From Acidobacteriota bacterium (GTDB lineage Bacteria > Acidobacteriota > Vicinamibacteria > Vicinamibacterales > UBA8438), in contig VXRJ01000010.1 in assembly GCA_009838525.1 (NCBI GenBank), positions 222,520 to 286,519 on the forward strand: a stretch of 64,000 bases of DNA. The letters are read 5' to 3'. Shown piece by piece: positions 55,317-63,372 of this stretch. Made by a program: the position numbers and the translations under genes. Every line of letters starts with the position of its first letter. Position 1 is the stretch's first letter. The notes under the pieces are model-generated. The model did no database searches. It was not told the DNA's origin and was given only the letters and a program-made list of their open reading frames with translations.

Positions 55317-55357
55317 ATTGTTGTCAATCACTTCGCAGAAGTGTGATTTGCAACAAT
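55317..55357 (+). promoter_or_regulatory. Imperfect inverted repeat over promoter exit and start codon of the DUF4143 gene
   Basis: Arms ATTGTTG (55317-55323) and CAACAAT (55351-55357) are perfect, with inner pairs AATCA/TGATT and CTTC/GAAG around a GCA centre. TATAAT at 55313-55318 is a consensus -10 box that runs into the repeat. The TTG start at 55348 lies inside the right arm. It could be an operator or an mRNA hairpin that masks the start. Confidence 0.5.
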
Positions 55358-56517
55358 ACATAGCGCGTCCGGGCCTGCTCGCCGAAACCACCACGGGACT
55401 CGCCGAAGCGCCGGTGGTCACCCTGCTGGGCGCGCGGCAGGTCGGCAAGACGACGTTAGCCGGGCAGGTGGCGGCATCGTGGCCCGGACCGACCACCGTC
55501 TTCGACCTCGAGGTGGCCGCGGCGCGCGAAGCCCTGTCCGCCACCCCGGAGCGGCTGCTCCGCCATAGTGAAGGCCTGGTTGTCATCGACGAGGTGCAGC
55601 GGAGACCGGAACTGTTCGAGGTGTTGCGGCCGATCTGCGACGATTCGGATCGGCGCGCAGTCTTCCTCCTGTTGGGCAGCGCCTCTCTGGACCTCGTCCA
55701 GGGCGTGTCCGAGACGTTGGCCGGACGCATGCTGTTCGTCGACGTGGGCGGGTTCTCGCTGGCCGAGGTCGGGGCGGAGCAGGACCGCCTCTGGATGCGC
55801 GGCGGGTTTCCGCGCGCCTGGCTGGCGCCGTCGGCCGCGGCCTGGACGCGCTGGATGCAGTCGTTCACGCGCACTTTTCTGGAGCGGGACGTCGCCCGCG
55901 GGTTGGGGTCGGCTGTCTCCCCCGACGCGTTGGGCCGCTTCTGGCGCATGCTGGCGCACGTGCACGGACAGACGTGGAACGCCGCCGAGCTGGCGCGCTC
56001 GATGGGCGTGAGCGCGACGACGGTGAACCGCTACCGTGACCTGTTGGCGGGCGCCTTCATGCTCCGCGTGCTGCCGCCCTGGTTCGAGAACCTGCGCAAG
56101 CGCCTCGTCAGGTCACCCAAGGTCTACGTGCGCGACAGCGGCATCCTGCACTTCCTGCTCCGGCTGGAAGAGCGGCGAGACCTGCCGCTGCACCCGCGTT
56201 ACGGGGCAAGCTGGGAAGGGTTCGCCCTGGAGCAGACGCTGCTGGCGCACGGGGAGCGCGAAGCGTACTTCTACGGGACCCAGCGGGGCGCTGAACTGGA
56301 TCTTCTCCTGTTGCGGCGGGGGCGGCGCTGGGGCTTCGAGTTCAAGTGCGCCGACGCCCCGCGCACCACCCGTTCGATGCACGTCGTCATCGACGACCTC
56401 GGGCTGGAGCACCTGTGGGTGGTCTACCCCGGCGACCGGAAGTACCCACTGACCGGCCGCATCACTGCCTTGCCGCTGACGCGTATTCGCGACATCGAGC
56501 TGCGGCCGGCGTCGTGA
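55348..56517 (+). CDS. AAA ATPase with DUF4143 domain
   Basis: This 389-residue protein has Walker A LLGARQVGKTTLA, Walker B VVIDEVQRRPELF, and a sensor region LLLGSASLDLV. The DUF4143 domain has YVRDSGILHFLLRL and a C-terminal nuclease-like element (YFYGTQRGAELDLLLLRRG ... WGFEFKCAD) with the D-x-n-E-x-K pattern of PD-(D/E)XK folds. The family's role is unresolved, and it often occurs near toxin-antitoxin genes. TTG 55348 is chosen because QQYIARP aligns with the family's usual start. A toxin-antitoxin pair follows. Confidence 0.85.
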   Translation: MQQYIARPGLLAETTTGLAEAPVVTLLGARQVGKTTLAGQVAASWPGPTTVFDLEVAAAREALSATPERLLRHSEGLVVIDEVQRRPELFEVLRPICDDSDRRAVFLLLGSASLDLVQGVSETLAGRMLFVDVGGFSLAEVGAEQDRLWMRGGFPRAWLAPSAAAWTRWMQSFTRTFLERDVARGLGSAVSPDALGRFWRMLAHVHGQTWNAAELARSMGVSATTVNRYRDLLAGAFMLRVLPPWFENLRKRLVRSPKVYVRDSGILHFLLRLEERRDLPLHPRYGASWEGFALEQTLLAHGEREAYFYGTQRGAELDLLLLRRGRRWGFEFKCADAPRTTRSMHVVIDDLGLEHLWVVYPGDRKYPLTGRITALPLTRIRDIELRPAS

Positions 56518-56519
56518 CT

Positions 56520-56536
56520 TGATTGCATTGCAATCA
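56520..56536 (+). promoter_or_regulatory. Operator palindrome and promoter of the FitAB-like pair
   Basis: TGATTGC and GCAATCA form a perfect 7-bp inverted repeat around ATT. It overlaps the spacer between a -35-like TTGATT (56519-56524) and a -10-like TAGTCT (56542-56547) at 17 bp spacing. This suits autorepression by the antitoxin. Confidence 0.5.
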
Positions 56537-56576
56537 TCGAGTAGTCTGGATTTCGACCTGAACAGGTACTGCGAGC

Positions 56577-56819
56577 ATGGCGAGCATCACGATCCGCAAT
56601 CTCGACGACGATGTGAAGACCCGGCTTCGGACCCGCGCGGCGGGGAACGGTCGTTCCATGGAGGAGGAAGTGCGGCTTATCCTGCGGGAGGCGACCGACC
56701 GGGAACCCGAACCGGAGAATCTGGCGAGGTTCATTCGCGAGTGTTTCGCGCCCTTCGGCGGCGTAGAACTCGAACTGCCGCCGCGTGAACCGATGCGCGA
56801 GCCCCCGAAACTCGATTGA
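56577..56819 (+). CDS. FitA-like ribbon-helix-helix antitoxin
   Basis: This 80-residue protein starts ASITIRNLDDDVKTRLRTRAAGNGRSMEEEVRLILREA, the typical FitA/Arc ribbon-helix-helix domain. The C-terminal acidic region (FGGVELELPPREP) should bind the toxin. The stop TGA is one base before the toxin ATG, so expression is coupled. Confidence 0.88.
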   Translation: MASITIRNLDDDVKTRLRTRAAGNGRSMEEEVRLILREATDREPEPENLARFIRECFAPFGGVELELPPREPMREPPKLD

Positions 56820-56820
56820 G

Positions 56821-57252
56821 ATGGCGGCAATGGTGGTGCTCGACACGAATGTGGTGTCCGAGTTGATGCATCCCGCCGGCGATCCCGTGGTTGCGTCGTG
56901 GGTTGCGGAGCGTCCGACATCGAGCCTGTTTCTGACGGCGGTGACCGAGGCCGAGCTGCGCTTCGGTCTTGCAGTCATGGCCGCGGGCAAACGCCGGGAC
57001 GGCCTGGCAGCGGGACTTGAGCGGATGTTGCGAGCAGGCTTTGCAAACCGCGTCCTGCCCTTTGACAGCGCCGCCGCACGCGCGTATGCCGAGATCGCCG
57101 CCGCCCGGCGCTTGATGGGCCGGCCGGTCTCGCAGGCGGACGCTCAGATCACGGCGATCGCGAGCGCCCGGGGCATGGCCGTGGCGACACGCAACGTTCG
57201 GGATTTCGAAGACATGGGGATCAACGTGATCGACCCCTGGGAGAGCACCTGA
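56821..57252 (+). CDS. FitB/VapC-like PIN-domain toxin
   Basis: This 143-residue PIN protein has MVVLDTNVVSELMHP (first Asp plus a later Glu), TAVTEAELRFGL (Glu), SQADAQITAIA (Asp) and TRNVRDFEDMGINVIDPW at its end. These are the acidic and FitB-typical C-terminal motifs. It should cleave RNA when released from the antitoxin. Confidence 0.9.
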   Translation: MAAMVVLDTNVVSELMHPAGDPVVASWVAERPTSSLFLTAVTEAELRFGLAVMAAGKRRDGLAAGLERMLRAGFANRVLPFDSAAARAYAEIAAARRLMGRPVSQADAQITAIASARGMAVATRNVRDFEDMGINVIDPWEST

Positions 57253-57274
57253 GCAGTTCCTGCTCGACTCGGTT

Positions 57275-58000
57275 CTAAGCCGTGCCTGTCGCCTCCGTGA
57301 TCGCCTGCCGCGCCGTCTTGGTCACGACGGCGGTCACCGCGATGGTGGCGAGCAACCCGACGACGACGACCGCGTAGTACAGCGGCCCGCGTTCCGGGCC
57401 GGCGTCTCCGGCCAGGCGAATCACGTCACCGACGAGGAAGCCCGAATAGGTATAGAGGAACGAGCCGGGCAGCATGCCGATGGACGCCAGCACGTAGTCG
57501 CGGAACCGGACCTTCGTCAGCCCCAGCCCGTAGTTCAGCAGGTTGTACGGGAAGACGGGCGAGAGCCGCAACAGCACGACGATCTTCCACCCTTCGCGCC
57601 CCACCGCGCGGTCCACCGCCGCGAACTTCGCGTTTCCGGCGATGCGTTGCTCCACGGCCTCGCGGGCGACGTAGCGCGCGAGCAGGAACGCGACGGACGA
57701 GCCGAGCGTCGCCCCGGTCATCACGTAGAGGACGCCTTCTCCCAGGCCGAAGATCGCGCCCGCCGCGAGCGTCAGCACGGAGCCCGGAATGAAGGCCACC
57801 GTCGACCCGATGTAGCCCAGAATGAACACGATAGGCCCCAGTGGGCCGAGCCCGTCCACCCATTCCACGAACCGATCCAGGAACACGCCGAACGTCCGTC
57901 CGAGCGCGACCAGCGCCACGACCGCCACAAGCCCGAACAGGATCCGCCCGATGGGGAGCGGTTTCCGGGTGTTCGCCTGCGCCTCTTCGACTTCCGCCAT
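57275..58000 (-). CDS. TVP38/TMEM64 (DedA-like) membrane protein
   Basis: This 241-residue membrane protein has FIPGSVLTLAAGAIFG and RLSPVFPYNLLNYGLGLTKVRF, the conserved re-entrant loop elements of the VTT domain. It has about six helices. Related proteins act in lipid scrambling or transport. It converges with the FitAB toxin gene. Confidence 0.9.
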   Translation of the reverse strand: MAEVEEAQANTRKPLPIGRILFGLVAVVALVALGRTFGVFLDRFVEWVDGLGPLGPIVFILGYIGSTVAFIPGSVLTLAAGAIFGLGEGVLYVMTGATLGSSVAFLLARYVAREAVEQRIAGNAKFAAVDRAVGREGWKIVVLLRLSPVFPYNLLNYGLGLTKVRFRDYVLASIGMLPGSFLYTYSGFLVGDVIRLAGDAGPERGPLYYAVVVVGLLATIAVTAVVTKTARQAITEATGTA

Positions 58001-58099
58001 GCGATCAGTCTACTGGAACGCCTCTGCGGGCCCGCCCGGCGGGCCGGGCCGCCGGCAGTCGCTTGACGCCGGATGGGGTGTGGGCGAGACTCCGGGGCC

Positions 58100-59791
58100 G
58101 TGCATCCCGTCGACTGGACCATCATCGTCGCCTATCTCGCCTGGGTGTTGTACGACGGCGTGAAGCGGGCGAAGGGCACCGGCGCCGTCGAGGGCTACTT
58201 CCTCGCGTCGCGCTCGCTGCCGTGGTGGGCGGTCGGACTGTCGGTGATGGCGACGCAGATGAGCGCCATCACGCTGGTCGGGACCACCGGCCAGGGATAC
58301 GACGACGGGATCCGCTTCGTGCAGTTCTACTTCGGGCTGCCGCTGGCGATGATCATCCTGTCCGTCACCCTGGTCCCGTTCTTCCACCGGGCCCGGGTCT
58401 TTACCGCCTACGAGTACCTCGAGCGGCGCTTCGACGCCCGCACGCGCGCGCTGGCCAGCTTTCTCTTCCTGATGTCGCGCGGCCTCAGCGCCGGCGTGAT
58501 CATCGCGGCGCCGGCCGTCATTCTCTCCATCGTCTTGGGGTGGAGCCTGCCCCTCACCATTCTCGCCATCGGCGTGCCGACGACGCTCTACACGATGTTC
58601 GGCGGCGTGCAGGCGGTGACCTGGGCCGACGTCAAGCAGATGGTGGTGATCATGGTGGGGGTCAGCGCGGCGGTAGCGGCGCTGATCGCCGGATTGCCGG
58701 ACGATGTCTCGCTGGAGCCGGCGCTGCAGGTGGCGGGGGCGACGGGCCGGCTGCAGGCGATCGACTTCACCTTCGACCTGAACGAGACCTACACGTTCTG
58801 GTCGGGCCTGCTCGGCGGTCTGTTCCTGATGCTGGGCTACTTCGGCTGCGACCAGAGCCAGGTGCAGCGCTATCTCACCGCGAAGTCGATCGACGCCGGA
58901 CGCCACTCGCTGCTGATGAGCGCCTACGCGAAGATCCCGCTCCAGGTGCTCATCCTGATGATGGGCGTTCTGGTCTTCTGCTTCTACCTCTTCACCGAAC
59001 CGCCGATGCTGTTCAACGACTCGCACCAGCCCGCGGTGGAAGCGAGTGGGCGGGCGGGCGAGTACCGGGCGCTCGACGAGCAATTCCGCGCGGCCCATGC
59101 GGCGCGACGCTCCGACGCGGAGGCGGTCGTCGCGGCGCGGCGGGCGGGTGACGAGGCGGCGTTCCGGTCGGCGACGGCGGCCTTCGAAGCGAGCGATCGG
59201 CGGGTGGTCGACGTCCGCGCCCAGGCGCGCGACCTCGTGCGCGACGTCACCGGCGATGCCGCCTACAGCGACGTCAACTACGTTTTCCCGACGTTCATCA
59301 CGACGCAGCTCCCCATCGGCCTCGTCGGGCTGCTCATCGCCGCGATCTTCGCGGCGGCGATGTCGAGCATCGCGGCGGAGTTCAACGCGCTCTCCGCCGC
59401 CACCACCATCGACTTCTACCGCCGCCACATCAAGCGCGAAGCGTCGGACGCCCACTACCTGCGGTTCTCGAAGATCGCCACCGGCTTCTGGGGCCTCTTC
59501 GCGTCGGTCACCGCCCTCTACGCCGCCAATCTCGGCTCGCTGATCGAGGTCGTCAACCGCTTCGGCTCTTTCTTCTACGGCTCGCTCCTCGGCGTCTTCG
59601 TCCTCGCGGTCGGCATGCCGCGCGTCACCGCCGCCGGCGCCTTCTGGGGGCTCATCGGCGGCATGGCATCCGTCGCCGCGGTCGCCACGTTCTTCCCCGA
59701 CGTGTCGTTCATGTGGCACAACCTCGTGGGGGTCGTGGCGGTGTGCGCCATCGGCGGGATCACCACGCTGCGCCGACCGGCGTCTGCTTAG
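58100..59791 (+). CDS. Sodium:solute symporter with a charged loop insertion
   Basis: This 563-residue SSS protein starts with GTG 58100 ([19 protein letters not shown]). Motifs are [44 protein letters not shown] and [30 protein letters not shown]. Between two helices lies an insertion of about 85 mainly Ala/Arg/Glu residues ([18 protein letters not shown]...ARDLVRDV), likely a coiled-coil. It imports an unknown solute with Na+. The gene precedes the sigma-54 module by 135 bp up to the first promoter element. Confidence 0.86.
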   Translation: MHPVDWTIIVAYLAWVLYDGVKRAKGTGAVEGYFLASRSLPWWAVGLSVMATQMSAITLVGTTGQGYDDGIRFVQFYFGLPLAMIILSVTLVPFFHRARVFTAYEYLERRFDARTRALASFLFLMSRGLSAGVIIAAPAVILSIVLGWSLPLTILAIGVPTTLYTMFGGVQAVTWADVKQMVVIMVGVSAAVAALIAGLPDDVSLEPALQVAGATGRLQAIDFTFDLNETYTFWSGLLGGLFLMLGYFGCDQSQVQRYLTAKSIDAGRHSLLMSAYAKIPLQVLILMMGVLVFCFYLFTEPPMLFNDSHQPAVEASGRAGEYRALDEQFRAAHAARRSDAEAVVAARRAGDEAAFRSATAAFEASDRRVVDVRAQARDLVRDVTGDAAYSDVNYVFPTFITTQLPIGLVGLLIAAIFAAAMSSIAAEFNALSAATTIDFYRRHIKREASDAHYLRFSKIATGFWGLFASVTALYAANLGSLIEVVNRFGSFFYGSLLGVFVLAVGMPRVTAAGAFWGLIGGMASVAAVATFFPDVSFMWHNLVGVVAVCAIGGITTLRRPASA

Positions 59792-59926
59792 GACGTTCAG
59801 TGGACATCACGTGCACAGGGGTATGACATTTGGTGTCTATCCTACCTGCGAGTGCGGTGTCGGGACCAACCTCCGTTCCTTGCGTAACAACCGGCGATCC
59901 AGGCACTTGTGAGAATGCCGAGCGAC

Positions 59927-59942
59927 TGGCACGGTGCTTGCT
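59927..59942 (+). promoter_or_regulatory. Sigma-54 (-24/-12) promoter
   Basis: TGGCAC at 59927-59932, five bases, then TTGCT at 59938-59942 match the RpoN consensus with the correct GG-to-GC spacing. Transcription should start near 59953, about 33 bp before the ATG of the DUF5671 gene. Confidence 0.75.
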
Positions 59943-59985
59943 TTCATCGGAATCACGCACTGCTGCACGGTAGGGAGGAACGAGA

Positions 59986-61053
59986 ATGGCGCTCAGCCCG
60001 GAACTGGTCGGTTTCGTCAAGGAAGGTCTCGAACGGAAACTCTCGCGGGAACAGATTGCGGACATTCTGACCCGCGCGGGCTGGCCGGCGGATCAGGTTC
60101 GGCGGGCCTTGGCTGGATTCGCGGACGTCGAGTCCCCGATCCCGGTCCCGCGGCCAGCCGTGTCGACCCGGCCGCGCGAGGCCTTCCTCTACGTCGTGAT
60201 GTTCATGGCGCTGTTCGTCAGCGCCTACAGCCTGGGAGCGGCGGTCTTCGGGTTGATCGATACCTATCTGCCCGACCCGGCCGGATTGCCGCCGTTCGTG
60301 ATCCGCGAGATCCTCCGGTTCTCCGTGTCGGCCCTGGTCGTGGCGAGTCCGGTGTTCGTCTTCGTCACCCGGGTCATTCGGCGCGGCGTTGAAGAGCAGC
60401 CCAGCTCCCGGCGATCGCGCATCCGCCAGCAACTGACGTACCTGACGCTGTTCGTCGCGTCGTGCGTTCTGGTGGGCGCTGTCACCGGGCTCGTTTACAG
60501 CTTCCTCGGGGGTGAGCTGACCGCCCGCTTCGTGCTGAAGTCGCTGACCGTGACCGCGATCGCCGGTGGCGTGTTCAGCTATTACCTACGGGATCTGCGG
60601 GATACGGAGCGGGACCCGCGCGAAACGCGGACGCCGCGCCGGCGCGATCTCCTTCCCGCCCTCGGCGCCGCGTCGGTGCTGGTCGCCGTGGTCGCCGGCC
60701 TGGTGGCGCTCGGGTCGCCGGCCGACCAGCGGATGGAACGGCTGGACGCGCGCCGCGCCCAGGACCTCGACGCCATCTCGCGGGCCATCGACCGCTACGA
60801 GGCGACGCACGAGAGGCTACCGGCGACGCTCGACGAGTTGCAGCGCAATTCCGACGTGCAGGTTGCGATTGCGGACCCGGTGACCGGCGAGCCGTACGGC
60901 TACGCGGCCGGGGAGGGAACGGCCTACGAGCTGTGCGCCACCTTCGAGCGGGCCAGCGAAGAGCGTGAGTTCCGCCGCGGGCGGCCCTTCTCACGGCACG
61001 AGGCGGGCCGGCATTGTTTCCCCCTTCGGGCTGAGCCCGACCGCAGCGGGTGA
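59986..61053 (+). CDS. DUF5671 membrane protein with pilin-like C-terminal part
   Basis: This 355-residue protein has an N-terminal helical segment with LSREQIADILTRAGWPADQVRRAL, a UBA-like pair of helices. Several membrane helices follow (AFLYVVMFMALFVSAYSLGAAVF and beyond), as in DUF5671. The C-terminal periplasmic part with LDAISRAIDRYEATHERLPATLDEL resembles the helix-then-loop pattern of type II secretion pilin-like proteins. The ribosome-binding site GGGAGG precedes the ATG. It is driven by the sigma-54 promoter and sits directly before the sigma-54 activator gene. Confidence 0.78.
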   Translation: MALSPELVGFVKEGLERKLSREQIADILTRAGWPADQVRRALAGFADVESPIPVPRPAVSTRPREAFLYVVMFMALFVSAYSLGAAVFGLIDTYLPDPAGLPPFVIREILRFSVSALVVASPVFVFVTRVIRRGVEEQPSSRRSRIRQQLTYLTLFVASCVLVGAVTGLVYSFLGGELTARFVLKSLTVTAIAGGVFSYYLRDLRDTERDPRETRTPRRRDLLPALGAASVLVAVVAGLVALGSPADQRMERLDARRAQDLDAISRAIDRYEATHERLPATLDELQRNSDVQVAIADPVTGEPYGYAAGEGTAYELCATFERASEEREFRRGRPFSRHEAGRHCFPLRAEPDRSG

Positions 61054-61089
61054 TTGACATGAAATGTACACGGACGTACATTTCATGTC
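61054..61089 (+). promoter_or_regulatory. Sigma-70-like promoter embedded in a perfect 14-bp inverted repeat
   Basis: GACATGAAATGTAC (61056-61069) and its exact complement (61076-61089) flank a 6-bp centre. TTGACA at 61054-61059 and TACATT at 61077-61082 form a -35/-10 pair with 17 bp spacing. The arms therefore cover both boxes, so any protein bound there would block the promoter of the activator gene. Confidence 0.7.
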
Positions 61090-61122
61090 TTGTCACTCTT
61101 TAGGCCGCAAGAGCGTCGAACC

Positions 61123-62631
61123 ATGGAGTCGCTGGCGCGGCTGGCCTACACCAATCCGTTCGGCTCCGAGTTCATCGAGATCGAACACGCGGTTCTCGGC
61201 GACGACTTTGTGCCGCATGGGCCGGTCTGGAGCCTCGAGGCAGGCTACGAGGGGAATCCGGCCCTCGAACCGCTGGTGTCCGCCTCCGAGCGGGCGGCGC
61301 GGGACGCCAGGGAACGCCTACTGCGGTCGGGATCGGCGACTCCGGAGGAGCTGGCGCTGTACGCCTACGTCGTCGGCCAGATGCTCTACTGGCGGTACGA
61401 GGACGACCTGCACCAGGTCCACGTCGACCCCAGCCGCAGCCGTCGCCGGCTGGCGTTCTACGAGCGATTCCACCGGGACGTAGAGCACTTCCTGACGCTC
61501 GACGGAATCCCGTTGCCGTGGCGCGTGGAGCCGCCGCACCTGTTCGCCTGCTTCTTCCAGGCCCGCCGCGCGTTCGACCTCATCTTCCGGAACATCATCG
61601 GCACGTCGAAGGCCGCCGCGAAGCTGCGCGCGGATGTGTGGCAATCCATCTTCACGCACGACATGCGGCGCTACCGCCGCTCGCTCTACCGGCGCATGCA
61701 CGACGTGACGACGCTCGTAACGGGACCGTCCGGAACGGGCAAGGAGCTGGTCGCCCGGGCCATCGGGCTCTCTCGGTACATCCCGTTCGACCCTCAGCCC
61801 GGGACGTTCGCGGCGAACCTCGACGGGGCGTTCCACGCCGTCAATCTGTCCGCGCTGTCGCCGACCCTCATCGAATCGGAACTGTTCGGGCACCGGAAGG
61901 GCGCTTTTACCGGGGCGCTGCAGGATCGCATTGGATGGCTCGAATCGTGCCCGCCACTCGGCACGGTGTTGCTGGACGAAATCGGCGAGCTCGACCCTTC
62001 GATTCAGGTCAAGCTGCTGCGCGTCCTGCAGAACCGCGAGTTTCAGCGGATCGGCGAGACGACGCCCCGCGAGTTCAAGGGCAAGCTGATCGCCGCGACG
62101 AACCGAGACCTCGACGCCGAGATGCGCGCCGGCCGCTTTCGCGAAGACCTCTACTACCGGCTGTGCGCGGATCTCATCGAAACGCCGTCGCTCCGCGATC
62201 AGTTGCGCGACTCGCCGGACGAGCTCCGCAACATGGTGCTGTTCGTCAGTGAGCGCGTGGTCGGGTCCGACGAGGCTTCGGACGTGGCCGGGGAAGTGCT
62301 GGCCTGCATCGAGCGGGATCTCGGGCCCGACTATGCGTGGCCGGGCAACGTGCGGGAGCTCGAACAGTGCGTCTGCAACGTACTGGTGCACAAGCGCTAC
62401 CGGCCGAGGACGGCTCCCGAGACATCGGATGCAGCCGATGGCGTGGTGGCGGCATGGCGTGAAGGCGATCTGACCGCCAAGGAGCTCCTTCGGCGCTACT
62501 GCACGCGCGTCTACGCGACGACGGGAAGCTATCAGGAGACCGCGCGCCGCCTGGATCTCGACCGGCGCACCGTCAAGCGGTCGATCGATCCCGATCTGCT
62601 CGGGCGACTGACGGCCGCCGAGCCGAACTAG
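61123..62631 (+). CDS. Sigma-54-dependent transcriptional activator, no receiver domain
   Basis: This 502-residue protein has an unfamiliar N-terminal region of about 185 residues (with YWRYEDDLHQVHVDPSRSRRR) in place of a receiver, PAS or GAF domain I can name. The AAA+ domain has Walker A TGPSGTGKE with K207, GAFTGA at 260-265, Walker B TVLLDEIGEL and an R-finger region REDLYYRL. The C-terminal helix-turn-helix includes YQETARRLDLDRRTVKRSI. It activates RpoN promoters. ATG 61123 follows a TTG eleven codons upstream; the ATG is preferred. Its neighbours carry -24/-12 promoters. Confidence 0.88.
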   Translation: MESLARLAYTNPFGSEFIEIEHAVLGDDFVPHGPVWSLEAGYEGNPALEPLVSASERAARDARERLLRSGSATPEELALYAYVVGQMLYWRYEDDLHQVHVDPSRSRRRLAFYERFHRDVEHFLTLDGIPLPWRVEPPHLFACFFQARRAFDLIFRNIIGTSKAAAKLRADVWQSIFTHDMRRYRRSLYRRMHDVTTLVTGPSGTGKELVARAIGLSRYIPFDPQPGTFAANLDGAFHAVNLSALSPTLIESELFGHRKGAFTGALQDRIGWLESCPPLGTVLLDEIGELDPSIQVKLLRVLQNREFQRIGETTPREFKGKLIAATNRDLDAEMRAGRFREDLYYRLCADLIETPSLRDQLRDSPDELRNMVLFVSERVVGSDEASDVAGEVLACIERDLGPDYAWPGNVRELEQCVCNVLVHKRYRPRTAPETSDAADGVVAAWREGDLTAKELLRRYCTRVYATTGSYQETARRLDLDRRTVKRSIDPDLLGRLTAAEPN

Positions 62632-62733
62632 CGACGCCCTGGCGGGCGCGGCCGGCGCAAGCTCGTAGCGCGCCCGTCCCGGCACGTCCAGGAATCCGGC
62701 CAGGCGCGACCCTCCGCATCGCAGGCTCAGGAC

Positions 62734-62748
62734 GGCACGCAATTTGCA
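62734..62748 (+). promoter_or_regulatory. Second sigma-54-type promoter
   Basis: GGCAC (62734-62738), GCAAT, then TTGCA (62744-62748) give the GG-to-GC spacing of RpoN promoters. The base before GG is C instead of T. The expected start site at about 62758 is only 3-4 nt before the ATG at 62762, implying a nearly leaderless mRNA. Confidence 0.6.
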
Positions 62749-62761
62749 TCCTGCTACCGGC

Positions 62762-63370
62762 ATGGATGCACGATTACTCCTTCATCGCTCGCTCGGGGTG
62801 GCCATTGTGCTGCTAATGTGCTCGCCCGCCGCGGCTCAGGAGGCGCAGCCGAAGCCGCGGACACACCACGTCAGCCTGCAACCGGGCGTCTTCAACAACT
62901 CGGCCGAGGGCTTCGAGTTCGGCGGCCTCGACCTCGACGCCGGCAGGGACACGTTCTACGGCGCCGTCAGCTATCGGTACTCCCTCAACCCCTCCATTGA
63001 TCTCGCCTTGCACGCCGGGCACTGGATTGGCCAATGGACAACGGCGACGTCTCACATCGTCGAGTTGGCCAGCGGATTCATCGGCCCCGGCGTCCGCGTC
63101 AATGGTCGGCGCCGGGCGGCCGGGCGCGTCGTCCCCTATCTCCAGACGAACGTCTACTTCGTGCAGGAGCAACTGGTTCTCGAGCGGGCGTGGTCGAAAC
63201 GAGTGACGCAAAACGCCTTCGGAGTTGGCCTCATGGGCGGCCTCAACGTCGTTCTCGGTGAACGCGTTTCGATTCCGATCGAAGCGATCTATCTGGCGAC
63301 CACCGGTAACGCAGGAATCGATGACCTTTCCGGAGTCGGTCTTTCGATCGGCGTCGACCTGAGCTTCTGA
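62762..63370 (+). CDS. Outer-membrane beta-barrel-like protein
   Basis: This 202-residue protein has a signal peptide ending at AAAQ and a beta-rich body with TFYGAVSYRYSLNPSIDLALHAGHW and GPGVRVNGRR. The end GLSIGVDLSF is a typical C-terminal Phe barrel signal. Its function is unknown. It is downstream of the sigma-54 activator and has a -24/-12 promoter just before it. Confidence 0.72.
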   Translation: MDARLLLHRSLGVAIVLLMCSPAAAQEAQPKPRTHHVSLQPGVFNNSAEGFEFGGLDLDAGRDTFYGAVSYRYSLNPSIDLALHAGHWIGQWTTATSHIVELASGFIGPGVRVNGRRRAAGRVVPYLQTNVYFVQEQLVLERAWSKRVTQNAFGVGLMGGLNVVLGERVSIPIEAIYLATTGNAGIDDLSGVGLSIGVDLSF

Positions 63371-63372
63371 CA

